A stretch of DNA of 41,868 bases from Synechococcus sp. AG-686-F08 (lineage in GTDB: Bacteria; Cyanobacteriota; Cyanobacteriia; PCC-6307; Cyanobiaceae). Positions 1-8,586 of this stretch are shown here, piece after piece. Each line of letters starts with the position of its first letter. Positions within the stretch are counted from its first letter, which is position 1. The translations under genes were made by a program, and so were the position numbers. The stretch covers positions 1 to 41,868 of the forward strand of contig QCVQ01000013.1 of the NCBI GenBank assembly GCA_003210315.1, given 5' to 3'. Under the pieces are notes generated by a model that was given only the letters and a program-made list of their open reading frames with translations, was not told the DNA's origin and did no database searches.

Positions 1-279
1 TATGTGCCAGAAAACAACATGGAATGTATCCAAAATAACAAAAATGGGTATTTCTGTATCACACACAACAAATCAATCCCATGCGTAGCGCAGCGGAGAA
101 GGCACGGAAAACATGTATCAGAACGAACAAAAAATATCGGCGAAGTATCACCTCAAACAAAATCTTCCATTGAGGATTCTTCTCTGCCAGCCGAATTAAG
201 GCGGCAGGGTGGAAGGAAGAGAGAGTGACCCAGCTTGCAGATGGCCAGCCACTATGCATAGAGATCTGTCCTAAGACCT
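1..279. other. Non-coding lead-in, no supported gene
   Basis: Reading frames here give low-complexity, basic or Cys/Arg-rich peptides with no recognisable family, and the longest one is antisense to the start of the next gene. The first ~180 bases are A+T-rich compared with the rest of the window. A short imperfect hairpin (184-192 pairing with 200-207, one bulged A) lies about 75 bases upstream of the first gene. It has no T-run, so I do not call it a terminator. The region may contain the promoter of the DUF2079 gene at 280, but I could not assign -35/-10 boxes. Confidence 0.4.
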
Positions 280-1929
280 TTGCGGATGCCTGCACCGCTC
301 TCAAAGCCCACCAGGCAAGCCTTGGTTGCTGCGCTGATCTTTGCAGTCGTCGCACTCCTGCTGCAGGCTTGGCGCTCACACGTCCTCCTCGCCAGTTACG
401 ACCAAGGCATTTTTCAGCAAGTGCTGTGGAACAGCCTGCGGGGACACCTTTTTGAGAGCACGCTCTCCTCACAGCTCTCCACCAATGTGATCCACAGCGG
501 CGAGCCAGCAGGCTTGGGCTACGCGCGATTAGGCCAGCATTTCACCCCCTCCTTACTCCTATGGGCGCCTTTGTTAGGGCTCATCGGAGGTGCTGCACTT
601 CCACTTGTTCAAGTAGGACTCATCGTCTTAGCAGGCTTAGTGCTTCATCAACTCGCCCTTCAACTCGTTCCAGCAAGGACGGCGAACTGGCTGACGTATG
701 GGTTCTACGGAGGGAATGCACTCATTGGTCCCACCCTGGGCAATTTCACTGATCTCTGCCAGCTTCCCCTCGCTGTTTTTGCCTTAATGCTGGGTCTTCA
801 GAGGCGCATGGGGTGGTTGATCCTCAGCGCCGCTGTCGTGATCCCGCTCATTCGAGAAGACACCGGCATCATGCTGATTGCCATCGGACTTTGGTTGCTC
901 TTGCGAGAGCCCAAACGATGGCCCATCGCGATTGCCCTCATCATCTGGGGAGCTGGATGGATGGTGCTGGTCACCAATGCCTTAATGCCGCTGTTCTCGG
1001 ACGACAACAGCAAGCGGTTCATGGTGGAGAACTTTGGCCAATATCTCGACGTGGACTCGAGCGAAGGAGCCAGCAGCCTCTCAATGTTGCAGCAGGCTCT
1101 AAGCCATCCACTGGTCATGTTCAAGGAACTGATCTCCCCCCCAGGTCAGACCTTTTTGTACCTGCTTGGTCATGGACTTCCCTTCCTGATGGTGCCTCTG
1201 ATCAGCATGGATGCATGGGTTCTAGCGGGCCCGTCACTGCTTGGCTTATTTCTGGCACAAGGCAGCAATGACCCGCTCTCGATCACCATTCGCTACACAT
1301 TGCTAGTGGTACCGGGCTTCAGCCTGGGGGCACTGCTGTGGTGGAGCCGTCGCCAGCAACAGATCCCCGGCCGCCGCACTCGCCTGGCCTGGGGAATCGC
1401 CATCAGCCTTTCTCTCCTGCTCACCGTGAGCAGTAACCCCCATCGCAGCCTGTCGTGGATCGTGCCTGACAGTGTTAGTCCGCTGGTTTTTAGCAGTCCT
1501 ATTCAGCAATGGGAGCACGGTCAGGATGCCCGCCAAGTTTTGAATTTGATCCCCAAAAACGCTTCTGTGAGCGCTAATACCCCTCTAATTCCGTTGATCG
1601 CTCGACGTGAAGTTGCAGTCCGTTTTCCCGAATCGCTTTATTACCTCAACCGAGACAAGAAAAAACTGGCGGTGGATTGGATTGCCGTTGATCTCGATTG
1701 GTTGGAGCGCTACAGCGTGGCGTTTCGAAGTGATTGGCGTGAACTGAGCCGCATCAAGCAGGAGCTGCCTGATCAAATGGGTGCTTACCGGGTGCAAGGC
1801 CTCACGGATGGCATCGCCGTTTTGCAACATAACGGACCTTTAAACCCCGGATTAGAGCAGCAATTATTGAAACGGCTTGCAAAGCCTTTACCTCCTGACC
1901 CACGCCTGCATTCCAATAATCACTCTTAA
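280..1929 (+). CDS. DUF2079 family polytopic membrane protein (type A paralogue 1)
   Basis: This is a 549-residue integral membrane protein with many hydrophobic segments and few soluble stretches except the last ~130 residues. I recognise the DUF2079 family, a predicted GT-C-like membrane family of unknown substrate. Visible family-type motifs are YDQGIF after the first membrane segment (D41), LGQH (H87), NFTD (155-158) and RED (192-194). It is a clear paralogue of the minus-strand protein at 5037-6686: both are 549 residues and share SNPHR, VPDS.SP and a REVA.RFP block in the C-terminal soluble part. The frame opens with TTG at 280; an ATG two codons later (286) is equally plausible. No obvious Shine-Dalgarno sequence precedes either. 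Next to a GT39 protein, a role in transferring lipid-linked sugars at the membrane is my inference, not something shown by the sequence. Confidence 0.85.
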   Translation: MRMPAPLSKPTRQALVAALIFAVVALLLQAWRSHVLLASYDQGIFQQVLWNSLRGHLFESTLSSQLSTNVIHSGEPAGLGYARLGQHFTPSLLLWAPLLGLIGGAALPLVQVGLIVLAGLVLHQLALQLVPARTANWLTYGFYGGNALIGPTLGNFTDLCQLPLAVFALMLGLQRRMGWLILSAAVVIPLIREDTGIMLIAIGLWLLLREPKRWPIAIALIIWGAGWMVLVTNALMPLFSDDNSKRFMVENFGQYLDVDSSEGASSLSMLQQALSHPLVMFKELISPPGQTFLYLLGHGLPFLMVPLISMDAWVLAGPSLLGLFLAQGSNDPLSITIRYTLLVVPGFSLGALLWWSRRQQQIPGRRTRLAWGIAISLSLLLTVSSNPHRSLSWIVPDSVSPLVFSSPIQQWEHGQDARQVLNLIPKNASVSANTPLIPLIARREVAVRFPESLYYLNRDKKKLAVDWIAVDLDWLERYSVAFRSDWRELSRIKQELPDQMGAYRVQGLTDGIAVLQHNGPLNPGLEQQLLKRLAKPLPPDPRLHSNNHS

Positions 1930-1935
1930 AACGAT

Positions 1936-1962
1936 GCCCCCGACCAGAGACTGGTTGGGGGC
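1936..1962 (+). terminator. Strong stem-loop after the first DUF2079 gene, possible terminator
   Basis: A 12-bp stem (GCCCCCGACCAG pairing with CTGGTTGGGGGC, one G-T pair) with a three-base loop starts 7 bases after the stop codon. It is followed by TCTC rather than a T-run, so it is either a terminator of the weak-tail kind or a 3'-end stabilising hairpin. The rest of the gap to the next gene (1963-2108) holds nothing I can identify. Confidence 0.5.
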
Positions 1963-2108
1963 TCTCGCCGGGTCCGCTCTGGCGCGGAACCGATTGATCA
2001 GTCAGAAGACAATGCCGTCAGCCGGCGTTCTCCGCGATCAGCAGACCCTGGGTCAAACAACTGGAACTCATGGACACCTCCTCCTGGATGGATAGATGAA
2101 CGCCGGCG

Positions 2109-3731
2109 ATGCATTCGGTCTCATTCATGAACCCGAAGGTCGAGGATGAGACCACATCACTGCGAACTAGTCCTTTGCAAGATAACGGACGCTGGGGGCT
2201 TACGGCAGTGCAATTGCCGCTTTTGCTCTGGTTGCTCACCCTGCTGATTTGGCTTCCTTGGCTGGGCAATATGCCACTGCGGGATTGGGATGAAGCATTA
2301 GTGGCAGGAGTCTCCCGTTCCACCGCAGCACAACCAGCTTGGGACTGGCTTTTAGCCATTAAAAATAGTGAGGCGATTTACCTCAACAAACCCCCAGGAC
2401 TGCACTGGCTGATCGGTGCATCGATCAAGCGGTTTGGAGACGTTGATTGGGCCGTTCGCCTGATGCCAAGTCTGCTGGCCAGCTTGGCCGTACCACTGAT
2501 CGTGATCCTGCGACGACAGCTCAGCAGTGGGAAGGAGAAGGGGGCTGAGCGCTCGGCTCTTTGTTCTGGCTTGATCCTGATGACCCTGTTGCCCATGGCT
2601 CGTCATGGGCGACTGGCGATGTTGGACGGGACTCTTGTGAGCTGCAGTTTGCTGCTGATCAGCGGTTGGCTCAGCAGCAAACGCTGGCCTTGGCATGGAT
2701 TGCTTGCCGGATTAGGAGGGAGCGGCATCTTGCTTCTGAAGCCACCAGCCCTGATTGGTTACATGGCCATGGTGGCGATTATTACCTTTTTAGACAGGCC
2801 AACGAGCAGAAAGAGCTCAGCCTTGGGCTGGGCCATGAGCGGCCTTATTCCTGGAGCGCTTTGGCACATCTGGCACTTTTGGCAGCGCGGAAGCGATGCA
2901 CTCGTGATGTGGGGCGGTCAGGGGTTTGGTCGCGTCACCGAAGTTGTCGGCAACAACAGTGGGGCCTGGGTGATGCCACTCACAGAAGTTCTTGAGGGGG
3001 GCTGGCCCTGGATCCTGCTCCTACCCAGCGGCGTGAACTGGGCATGGCGCCATCGCAAAACCTCGACCGGCTTATGGGAACTTGGCCTCCTGGTCGGTAG
3101 CGCGCTGATGGTGTTGCCCTTACGAACCCAATTGCCTTGGTACAGCCACCTCCTATGGCCACCAATCGCCCTTCTCTGCGGCGAAACCCTGGCTCTTCTC
3201 TTGAAGGACGGTCGCCCCCATTGGATCCCACATGCTTGGAAATGGATCGGAATTCTCCTCCTGATCAGCGCCATGGTTCTTACGGCGCTGAACGCGAGCG
3301 CGGCACTTCCAGTCCCAGCCTTGATTGCCGCAGGCCTCGGGTTACTGATCGGCGGACTGAAGCTCTCGAAGCCCCTGCAGCTCCAACGTCAGCAAGGTCT
3401 TGCCATTGTGATCACGGGTTGGAGCATTGGCCTGCTTGCGCTTTGGCATAGCCATCTATGGCTATGGGAGCTCAATGAAATCTGGGATCCCAGACCTGTG
3501 GCAGCACAAATCCAATTGCTCCCACCAGATGCGGTTGTGATGCTGGACGGATCTACACGCCCCTCACTCAACTGGTACGCGAAACGTCCTTTAAAGGAAT
3601 TGGATTCCAATCCTCGAGGAGAGTTTTGGCTCGTAAGCAAGAGCTTCCGCAAAGGATGCTCGACTGCGACAAACAGAACTCAGGGGGACGATTGGGCGCT
3701 CTGGCAATGCTCTTTCGCTGACCAACCATGA
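2109..3731 (+). CDS. GT39/PMT-like (ArnT-type) membrane glycosyltransferase
   Basis: This 540-residue polytopic membrane protein looks like the PMT_2 / ArnT group, which moves a sugar from a polyprenyl-phosphate donor to a lipid or protein on the outer face of the membrane. The first extracytoplasmic loop has RDWDEA, matching the acidic catalytic motif of this fold. It is followed by YLNKPPGLHWL, the KPP...W hallmark of the family, and by many hydrophobic segments. The last ~90 residues are soluble. ATG at 2109 is used here; a second ATG at 2127 is possible. Its stop overlaps the next start in an ATGA arrangement (3728-3731), so it is likely translated together with the following DUF2079 protein. 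The acceptor is unknown. Confidence 0.8.
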   Translation: MHSVSFMNPKVEDETTSLRTSPLQDNGRWGLTAVQLPLLLWLLTLLIWLPWLGNMPLRDWDEALVAGVSRSTAAQPAWDWLLAIKNSEAIYLNKPPGLHWLIGASIKRFGDVDWAVRLMPSLLASLAVPLIVILRRQLSSGKEKGAERSALCSGLILMTLLPMARHGRLAMLDGTLVSCSLLLISGWLSSKRWPWHGLLAGLGGSGILLLKPPALIGYMAMVAIITFLDRPTSRKSSALGWAMSGLIPGALWHIWHFWQRGSDALVMWGGQGFGRVTEVVGNNSGAWVMPLTEVLEGGWPWILLLPSGVNWAWRHRKTSTGLWELGLLVGSALMVLPLRTQLPWYSHLLWPPIALLCGETLALLLKDGRPHWIPHAWKWIGILLLISAMVLTALNASAALPVPALIAAGLGLLIGGLKLSKPLQLQRQQGLAIVITGWSIGLLALWHSHLWLWELNEIWDPRPVAAQIQLLPPDAVVMLDGSTRPSLNWYAKRPLKELDSNPRGEFWLVSKSFRKGCSTATNRTQGDDWALWQCSFADQP

Positions 3732-5167
3732 ACATCACGCCTCCCGCACGCCTGTGGTGGACATCCTTTGGTGTTGCGTTTTTGGGTTGGTGCCTGGCAG
3801 CTGCGCGCCATTGGCTGCTTCAGAGCAATGCCTATGACCTTGGACTGTTTGATCAATGGGCCTGGTTGATGGGCAATGGGTTGCCACCCATCTCCTCGAT
3901 GGAAAACGTTCATGTGCTGGCTGATCACGGAGCCTGGATGATCTATTGGTCCGGCTTGCTGTACTGGTTTCATCCATCGATTCATTGGCTGCTCGCAAGC
4001 CAAGCTCTTGCTCTAAGTATTACCGCGGTCCCTGTTTGGATGTTGGCAGCTCAAGCAGGTCTGTCCAGACGACTCTGCTGGTTTAGCTGCCTGTTGTGGT
4101 GGCTTCAACCCTTGGTCTTCAACGTCAATTTGTTTGATTTCCACCCTGAGACATGGGTCATCCCAGGGCTCGCCTTAGCGATTTGGTGCCAACGCCAGGA
4201 GCGCTTTGGTGGGTGGCTTGTGCTTCTGATTTTGATGCTGGGATGCCGCGATGGCCTTGTTCTCGTCACATGTGGATTAAGCCTCAGTTTGTTAATCCAA
4301 AGGCGCTGGCACTGGGCCATCGCAGGCGCAGGACTATCAATCGCCTGGATGCTGTTGTTGAGCCGGTGTATTTATCCTGTTTTCCGGAACGGTGAAGGAC
4401 CAAAAGCTGCCGGTCGCATGTTTTCCCATTTGGGAGATAACTTAGGTGACATTTTATTCACATTAATCAGCAAACCATGGCTTGCCTTCACGCACATCGA
4501 CTTGGGAGGCGGCGCCTTCTACCTCCTGCTCTTAATTCTCCCAACCCTTCCGTTCTGGAGACAACGCTCACTAATCATCCTGAGTGCAGCAATTCCTCTT
4601 TTGCTTGTCAACCTCAATGCAGAGGCATCGTCTTATAGGACTCTTATTCACCACTACAGCCTTCCAATTTCAGTCTTGAGCATTGCAGCAGCCATCGATG
4701 GATTAGCAATATATCCAAGAAGGCTCTTCCCTTGGAAAGGTTTCACTTGGGCGGTCGCCTGCTGGATTGCGCTTGCGAAACCTTGGTTTTTTACAGGGCC
4801 TTACCTCAACAAAGTGGGCATGATTGGCGATGTGAGTCAAGCCATCTCAAAGCTAAGTCCACAAGACAGGGTCCTAACAACCAGTTACTTAGTTCCACAG
4901 ATCAGTCAAAGGAAGCACGTAGCTTTCGCCAAACAATCTCTAAGCGAGCAATCCTTTGAGGATGGTTGGACGGTCTTTTTACTGAATCCAAAGAATCCAG
5001 GATGGGGCTCTAAAGGAAGTATCCAAAAACGCTTACTCAATCAGGCAGAAGACAGGAATTGGAGATGTCAGAGTTGGAATTCTGGCCTTGAACTTTGCCG
5101 GAAACCCGACGCAAAACAACAGCCCCATCTTCGCAAAAAACCCGTTCGTAACGTCCATCAGAAATAA
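3728..5167 (+). CDS. DUF2079 family membrane protein (type B paralogue 1)
   Basis: This 479-residue polytopic membrane protein belongs to the DUF2079 family. Motifs: YDLGLFDQ (D37), ADH (H67), FDFHPE (from residue 136), RDG (174-176) and a later HHYS. It is closest to the protein at 6800-8284, not to the 549-residue pair. Its ATG overlaps the stop of the GT39 gene, suggesting coupled translation. The region comparable with its paralogue ends near LCRK (5093-5104). The final ~20 residues, rich in Lys/Arg/Gln/His, are encoded antisense to the C-terminal codons of the minus-strand DUF2079 gene. They therefore look like read-through tail rather than conserved domain. Function is unproven; membrane glycosyl transfer is inferred from context and fold type. 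Confidence 0.82.
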   Translation: MNITPPARLWWTSFGVAFLGWCLAAARHWLLQSNAYDLGLFDQWAWLMGNGLPPISSMENVHVLADHGAWMIYWSGLLYWFHPSIHWLLASQALALSITAVPVWMLAAQAGLSRRLCWFSCLLWWLQPLVFNVNLFDFHPETWVIPGLALAIWCQRQERFGGWLVLLILMLGCRDGLVLVTCGLSLSLLIQRRWHWAIAGAGLSIAWMLLLSRCIYPVFRNGEGPKAAGRMFSHLGDNLGDILFTLISKPWLAFTHIDLGGGAFYLLLLILPTLPFWRQRSLIILSAAIPLLLVNLNAEASSYRTLIHHYSLPISVLSIAAAIDGLAIYPRRLFPWKGFTWAVACWIALAKPWFFTGPYLNKVGMIGDVSQAISKLSPQDRVLTTSYLVPQISQRKHVAFAKQSLSEQSFEDGWTVFLLNPKNPGWGSKGSIQKRLLNQAEDRNWRCQSWNSGLELCRKPDAKQQPHLRKKPVRNVHQK

Positions 5168-6686
5168 GTTCTTGCAACTCATTTAGGATTCCTCGTTGCT
5201 GTTCCGTTTCTCGTTTAAACAATGGCACCAGAGGGGAGTAGTAACCAGGAAAGGCCGCGACCCAATCCACCTCCTGAATTTTCCCCTCGCGATCCAGGTA
5301 ACTCACACCATTGGGGAAGCGAATGGCCACCTCACGCTGAGCAAGCCATGGGAGCAAAGGAGTATCTGCACTAACAGAATCTGTGGGTGGAATCAGGGAG
5401 AGGGCTTTACGCCCTACTGCGCGTCGCTTAAGCATCTCCGAGGGAGACACATGCACCCATGGCGAAAAGCTATCTGGCACCACTGCCGAAAAGGTTCTAT
5501 GCGGATTACTCACAAGGGTGAGCAAAAGGCCAATACTCAGGGCAGTAGTCCAGCAGGGTCGCAACCAGCGTTTCTTCCAAATCGATGGATTGGATTGCCA
5601 CAACAACAACGTGCCGATGTACAAACCTGGAACAAGAGCCAGGACATAGCGAAGCGTCACGGCGAGAGCAGTTCGCCCCTGCGATAGCAAAGCAATCAGC
5701 AGCGGTGCGCTCACAATCAACGTCACATCAACTGAAAACAAAGGCACCAACAAAAGGGGCAATGTGAGTGCTAATAAAAAGCCTAGCGTTGCTCCAGGTG
5801 GACTCACCAAGGCCCCCAATAGTGCCACTGGCTTTTGCGCCATCTGCAGCAGAACCGACAAAGTCCCTCCCGAGACATCCTCAACAAGATGTCCAAATTT
5901 TTCCTGAAGAAAACGATCAGATAGTGATGCATCTACAGAAGGCTGAACAAAGCCCGTGACAAGAAAGACCCAGGCAAATGAAATCAGCATCAACCCAACC
6001 CCAACTCGACGCACATCAGGCCTGCGAACAGCCGCCCAAAGGCCAATTGAAAAGAGCAATAGACCACTGTCTTCTCTCACCAACAACAAGGCAATAGAGG
6101 GGGTAATGACCAGCCATAAGCGGCGATCGAGCAATCCCCCGAGGATTAAAAATCCAAGCAAGGGGTACCAAATCAAGTCGTGAAAGTTTTCGAGCATCGG
6201 GCCAAGGACAGCCCCACTGAGGAAATAACTCAACGTGAGACGCCAAGCCAACTCCTCAGGCAATCGCTGTTGAGCCAAGCGCCAAAGGATCAAACCTGCC
6301 GCCGTTAAGACCGTTGCCTGTGCAAAAGGAAGGACGATCCACCCGAAGACAGCAACGGCTGGCGCCAAAAGAAGCGTCAGTGCGTTGGCATGCTGACCTA
6401 GGTGTAGATAGTCAACATGCGGCAAGCTGCCATTCACTGCCACAGCAGATGACAAGACTGACGACAAACTGCTTTCAAAAGGGCGACCTTGCGCAGTCGA
6501 CCACAACTCCTGCAGGAATAACGCCTGGTCATAAGTGGCCCCGAAACTTTCAAGCCTCCAGATCTGGAGTGAAAAACCAAGAAGCCAGAAGCCAGCGGCT
6601 AGCCCTAGAACTGCAGGTGGCCAAGATCTGGTGAGGCGATTCCAGATCTTGAGCGATGACATCGAATTCAGGATTGCACCAAGCAT
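5037..6686 (-). CDS. DUF2079 family membrane protein (type A paralogue 2)
   Basis: This 549-residue DUF2079 membrane protein is a paralogue of the protein at 280-1929. Shared landmarks: TYDQALF (D53), LGQH (H99), ENFHD (from 166), RED (204-206), SNPHR, VPDS.SP and a REVAIRFP block. About 400 residues of hydrophobic segments are followed by a soluble tail. Alignment to its paralogue ends at VVLRRV (about 5103-5120). The last 21 residues, Ser/Asn-rich, are encoded antisense to the end of the plus-strand DUF2079 gene, giving a 131-base tail-to-tail overlap. ATG at 6686 is used; an in-frame ATG at 6662 is an alternative. With the upstream minus-strand gene (113-base gap) it probably forms a two-gene transcription unit. 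Confidence 0.82.
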   Translation of the reverse strand: MLGAILNSMSSLKIWNRLTRSWPPAVLGLAAGFWLLGFSLQIWRLESFGATYDQALFLQELWSTAQGRPFESSLSSVLSSAVAVNGSLPHVDYLHLGQHANALTLLLAPAVAVFGWIVLPFAQATVLTAAGLILWRLAQQRLPEELAWRLTLSYFLSGAVLGPMLENFHDLIWYPLLGFLILGGLLDRRLWLVITPSIALLLVREDSGLLLFSIGLWAAVRRPDVRRVGVGLMLISFAWVFLVTGFVQPSVDASLSDRFLQEKFGHLVEDVSGGTLSVLLQMAQKPVALLGALVSPPGATLGFLLALTLPLLLVPLFSVDVTLIVSAPLLIALLSQGRTALAVTLRYVLALVPGLYIGTLLLWQSNPSIWKKRWLRPCWTTALSIGLLLTLVSNPHRTFSAVVPDSFSPWVHVSPSEMLKRRAVGRKALSLIPPTDSVSADTPLLPWLAQREVAIRFPNGVSYLDREGKIQEVDWVAAFPGYYSPLVPLFKRETEQQRGILNELQELISDGRYERVFCEDGAVVLRRVSGKVQGQNSNSDISNSCLLPD

Positions 6687-6799
6687 GTTTATCTAAAATC
6701 CCTACTTAGAAAAAACGAAATCATTTCAATCCACAGGATGTAAAAGATGCTACCCAAGCAACCATTTAATAAGAACACAACATCTTCAACCAATTTTCA

Positions 6800-8284
6800 T
6801 CACTTCTTCGCTCTACACAATCTAATGTAGCTATTGGGCTGATCACAATGCATTCCTGCTTCCTTCGCCATTTCAACAACGTCACTCATTTTCTGACCAA
6901 TTTTCGTTTGCCCAACTTCCCTTAGCCTCCCTCTCACATTAATCAAGGCGTTCTCACTAGGAAAAACGATCACATCAAAAGGCCATCTTTGCTGATAATC
7001 CTCTTTTTCTATTTGAGATATGTGCTCACGCCCAGCCAGATGAACCACATAATTAGAAGAGGCAAGAATAGACTCTTGCGGGCCAATACCAGAAACAACA
7101 GACTGAAAAGCGACTGCCTCTGGCAAACGTGGTAGATATCGGGATTGGAAATACGTGATTCGTGAGTAACCCAAGAATGCCACCATCGACAAAACGAGGG
7201 TGACACTGAATACATTCTTCTGAACCTGAATCACTTTGGCGGAGATCAATGGCATCGAGTCAAGACAACCAGCAATCAAAAAGGCCAGGATCGGAATGGA
7301 GTAATGATGATTCAACTCACGCTGAATACCCGAATCAGAAATAATATTCACCAAGAAAACCGGGGTTGCACCAAGCAAACATGCCAATGCCGGCTGTCGC
7401 AGAAGAGCAAGAAAGGGAAGCGAAAGCCCCAAGCTATATAGAAAAATAGTGGAGGGAGACGCAACGCTAAAAACGATCCAAGGGCGCATCAGCAAGGTTG
7501 TAATCATCTCCAACTTCGTGTCACCCAAATAGCCCAAGCGGATCGCGACATGGTCGCCCCCCGCAGCAGAAAGATGCGTGGCCAAAAACCACCAAAAAAT
7601 TGAAATTACAATCGTAATCAAACCCCTGGAATATCTACCCTTTGCGATCGCATACAAACCCAAGCCAAGGCCAAATAGAGCCTGGGCATTTTTAGCAAAT
7701 AGTGTGATGAATAGGCAAAAATAATAGCGCCATCTTCCCGCCCGAGTTGCCTCAAAAATGGCAACAATCATGAACGGGATCGTGAGGACATCTGGATGAA
7801 AATCCCCCCTATTCACCAAAAAACTATAGGGGCAAAGAACGATGGCGCAGATTAGGGCCCAAACAAGCCGGGCTTTAACCTGACGCTGCACCGCCACATA
7901 GGCAGCAACAGCAGGGAGAGATCCCAAAGCAATCGACTGCAAGCCTATTAAGGTGAACGTCGAGGGGAAAAACTTATAAACTGCGCCCAGAGGAAGAAGG
8001 AGAAGCGAGAAATGATCCTCCAAGGGAGCGACCTGCCTCAAGCTACTAATCGCCGTTAACCTACCCTCACCAATCAGCCAGCTAAATTGCTCAAAAAGCC
8101 CAATATCCCAAACCTGAGTGCCAAACAGATAATGCTGAAAAGCAGCCGTTGCAAAAAGGATACTTGCGTAGACAATAGAAACAATTAAAGCTGCACGCTC
8201 TATTGATGGGCCTTGCTTAAAGTTGCAATTCACTTCGCCCACATCAACCACACCAGCTTCAAGCCGAGCAAACACTGCAGACAA
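6800..8284 (-). CDS. DUF2079 family membrane protein (type B paralogue 2, altered motif)
   Basis: This 494-residue polytopic membrane protein is related to the DUF2079 protein at 3728-5167. Shared landmarks: WDIGLFEQ (D60), EDH (H91), GDFHPD (160-165) and HHYS. At the position where its three relatives carry RED, RED and RD it reads AKNAQ (197-201), so the conserved acidic residue(s) are missing. By eye it is more A+T-rich than the neighbouring DUF2079 genes, and it sits in A+T-rich flanks. The N-terminal ~28 residues before the first hydrophobic segment are hydrophilic, so the true start may lie downstream. Lower activity, a changed substrate or a purely structural role are all possible. Confidence 0.78.
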   Translation of the reverse strand: MSAVFARLEAGVVDVGEVNCNFKQGPSIERAALIVSIVYASILFATAAFQHYLFGTQVWDIGLFEQFSWLIGEGRLTAISSLRQVAPLEDHFSLLLLPLGAVYKFFPSTFTLIGLQSIALGSLPAVAAYVAVQRQVKARLVWALICAIVLCPYSFLVNRGDFHPDVLTIPFMIVAIFEATRAGRWRYYFCLFITLFAKNAQALFGLGLGLYAIAKGRYSRGLITIVISIFWWFLATHLSAAGGDHVAIRLGYLGDTKLEMITTLLMRPWIVFSVASPSTIFLYSLGLSLPFLALLRQPALACLLGATPVFLVNIISDSGIQRELNHHYSIPILAFLIAGCLDSMPLISAKVIQVQKNVFSVTLVLSMVAFLGYSRITYFQSRYLPRLPEAVAFQSVVSGIGPQESILASSNYVVHLAGREHISQIEKEDYQQRWPFDVIVFPSENALINVRGRLREVGQTKIGQKMSDVVEMAKEAGMHCDQPNSYIRLCRAKK

Positions 8285-8312
8285 TAACTCAAAACGCGAC
8301 TCCTATCTCCTC

Positions 8313-8333
8313 AAGATTTCAGTACTGAATCTT
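8313..8333. repeat. Inverted repeat upstream of DUF2079 gene
   Basis: AAGATTTCAG / CTGAATCTT form a 9-bp dyad with one bulged T and a two-base centre around CAGTACTG. It lies 29-49 bases upstream of the minus-strand DUF2079 start at 8284. The tight symmetry suits a protein-binding operator better than an RNA terminator. No regulator is known for it. Confidence 0.4.
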
Positions 8334-8560
8334 TTGCCTATTCAAACATTGAGAGTTTATGGCGATCCCATACAGTCATGGCAATGATCCACGGAGGTCT
8401 AAGTTAGTAGCATCTCGGACTCGTGGCAAGTAAATATTGGATTGGATCGTTAATCTTTAAACGAATTAGTCCCGTCCGTCATCCAATACTGATCAACAAT
8501 ATTCTCTAGACGAAGACTTCAAACTGAATGCTTCCCAAACAACAAGCAGCTTAAAACCGG

Positions 8561-8586
8561 CAATAAAAAAGCCCCCTTACGGGGGC
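8561..8586 (-). terminator. Intrinsic terminator of psbD
   Basis: Read on the minus strand, GCCCCC-GTAA-GGGGGC is followed by TTTTTTATTG: a six-base G+C-only stem, a four-base loop and a T-run. It starts 22 bases after the psbD stop codon. This shows that psbD is transcribed as a single gene that does not run into the DUF2079 genes. Confidence 0.88.

Noticed and set aside
59-472. 137-residue minus-strand frame at the window start
   Set aside because: Overlaps the DUF2079 start in antisense and has Ala/Trp/Arg-rich low-complexity sequence.
280-8284. Genomic island with integrase or attachment site
   Set aside because: The DUF2079 block looks accessory, but I see no integrase, transposase, direct repeats or tRNA boundary next to it; tRNA-Asn is 2.5 kb away beyond psbD and shows no duplicated 3' end.
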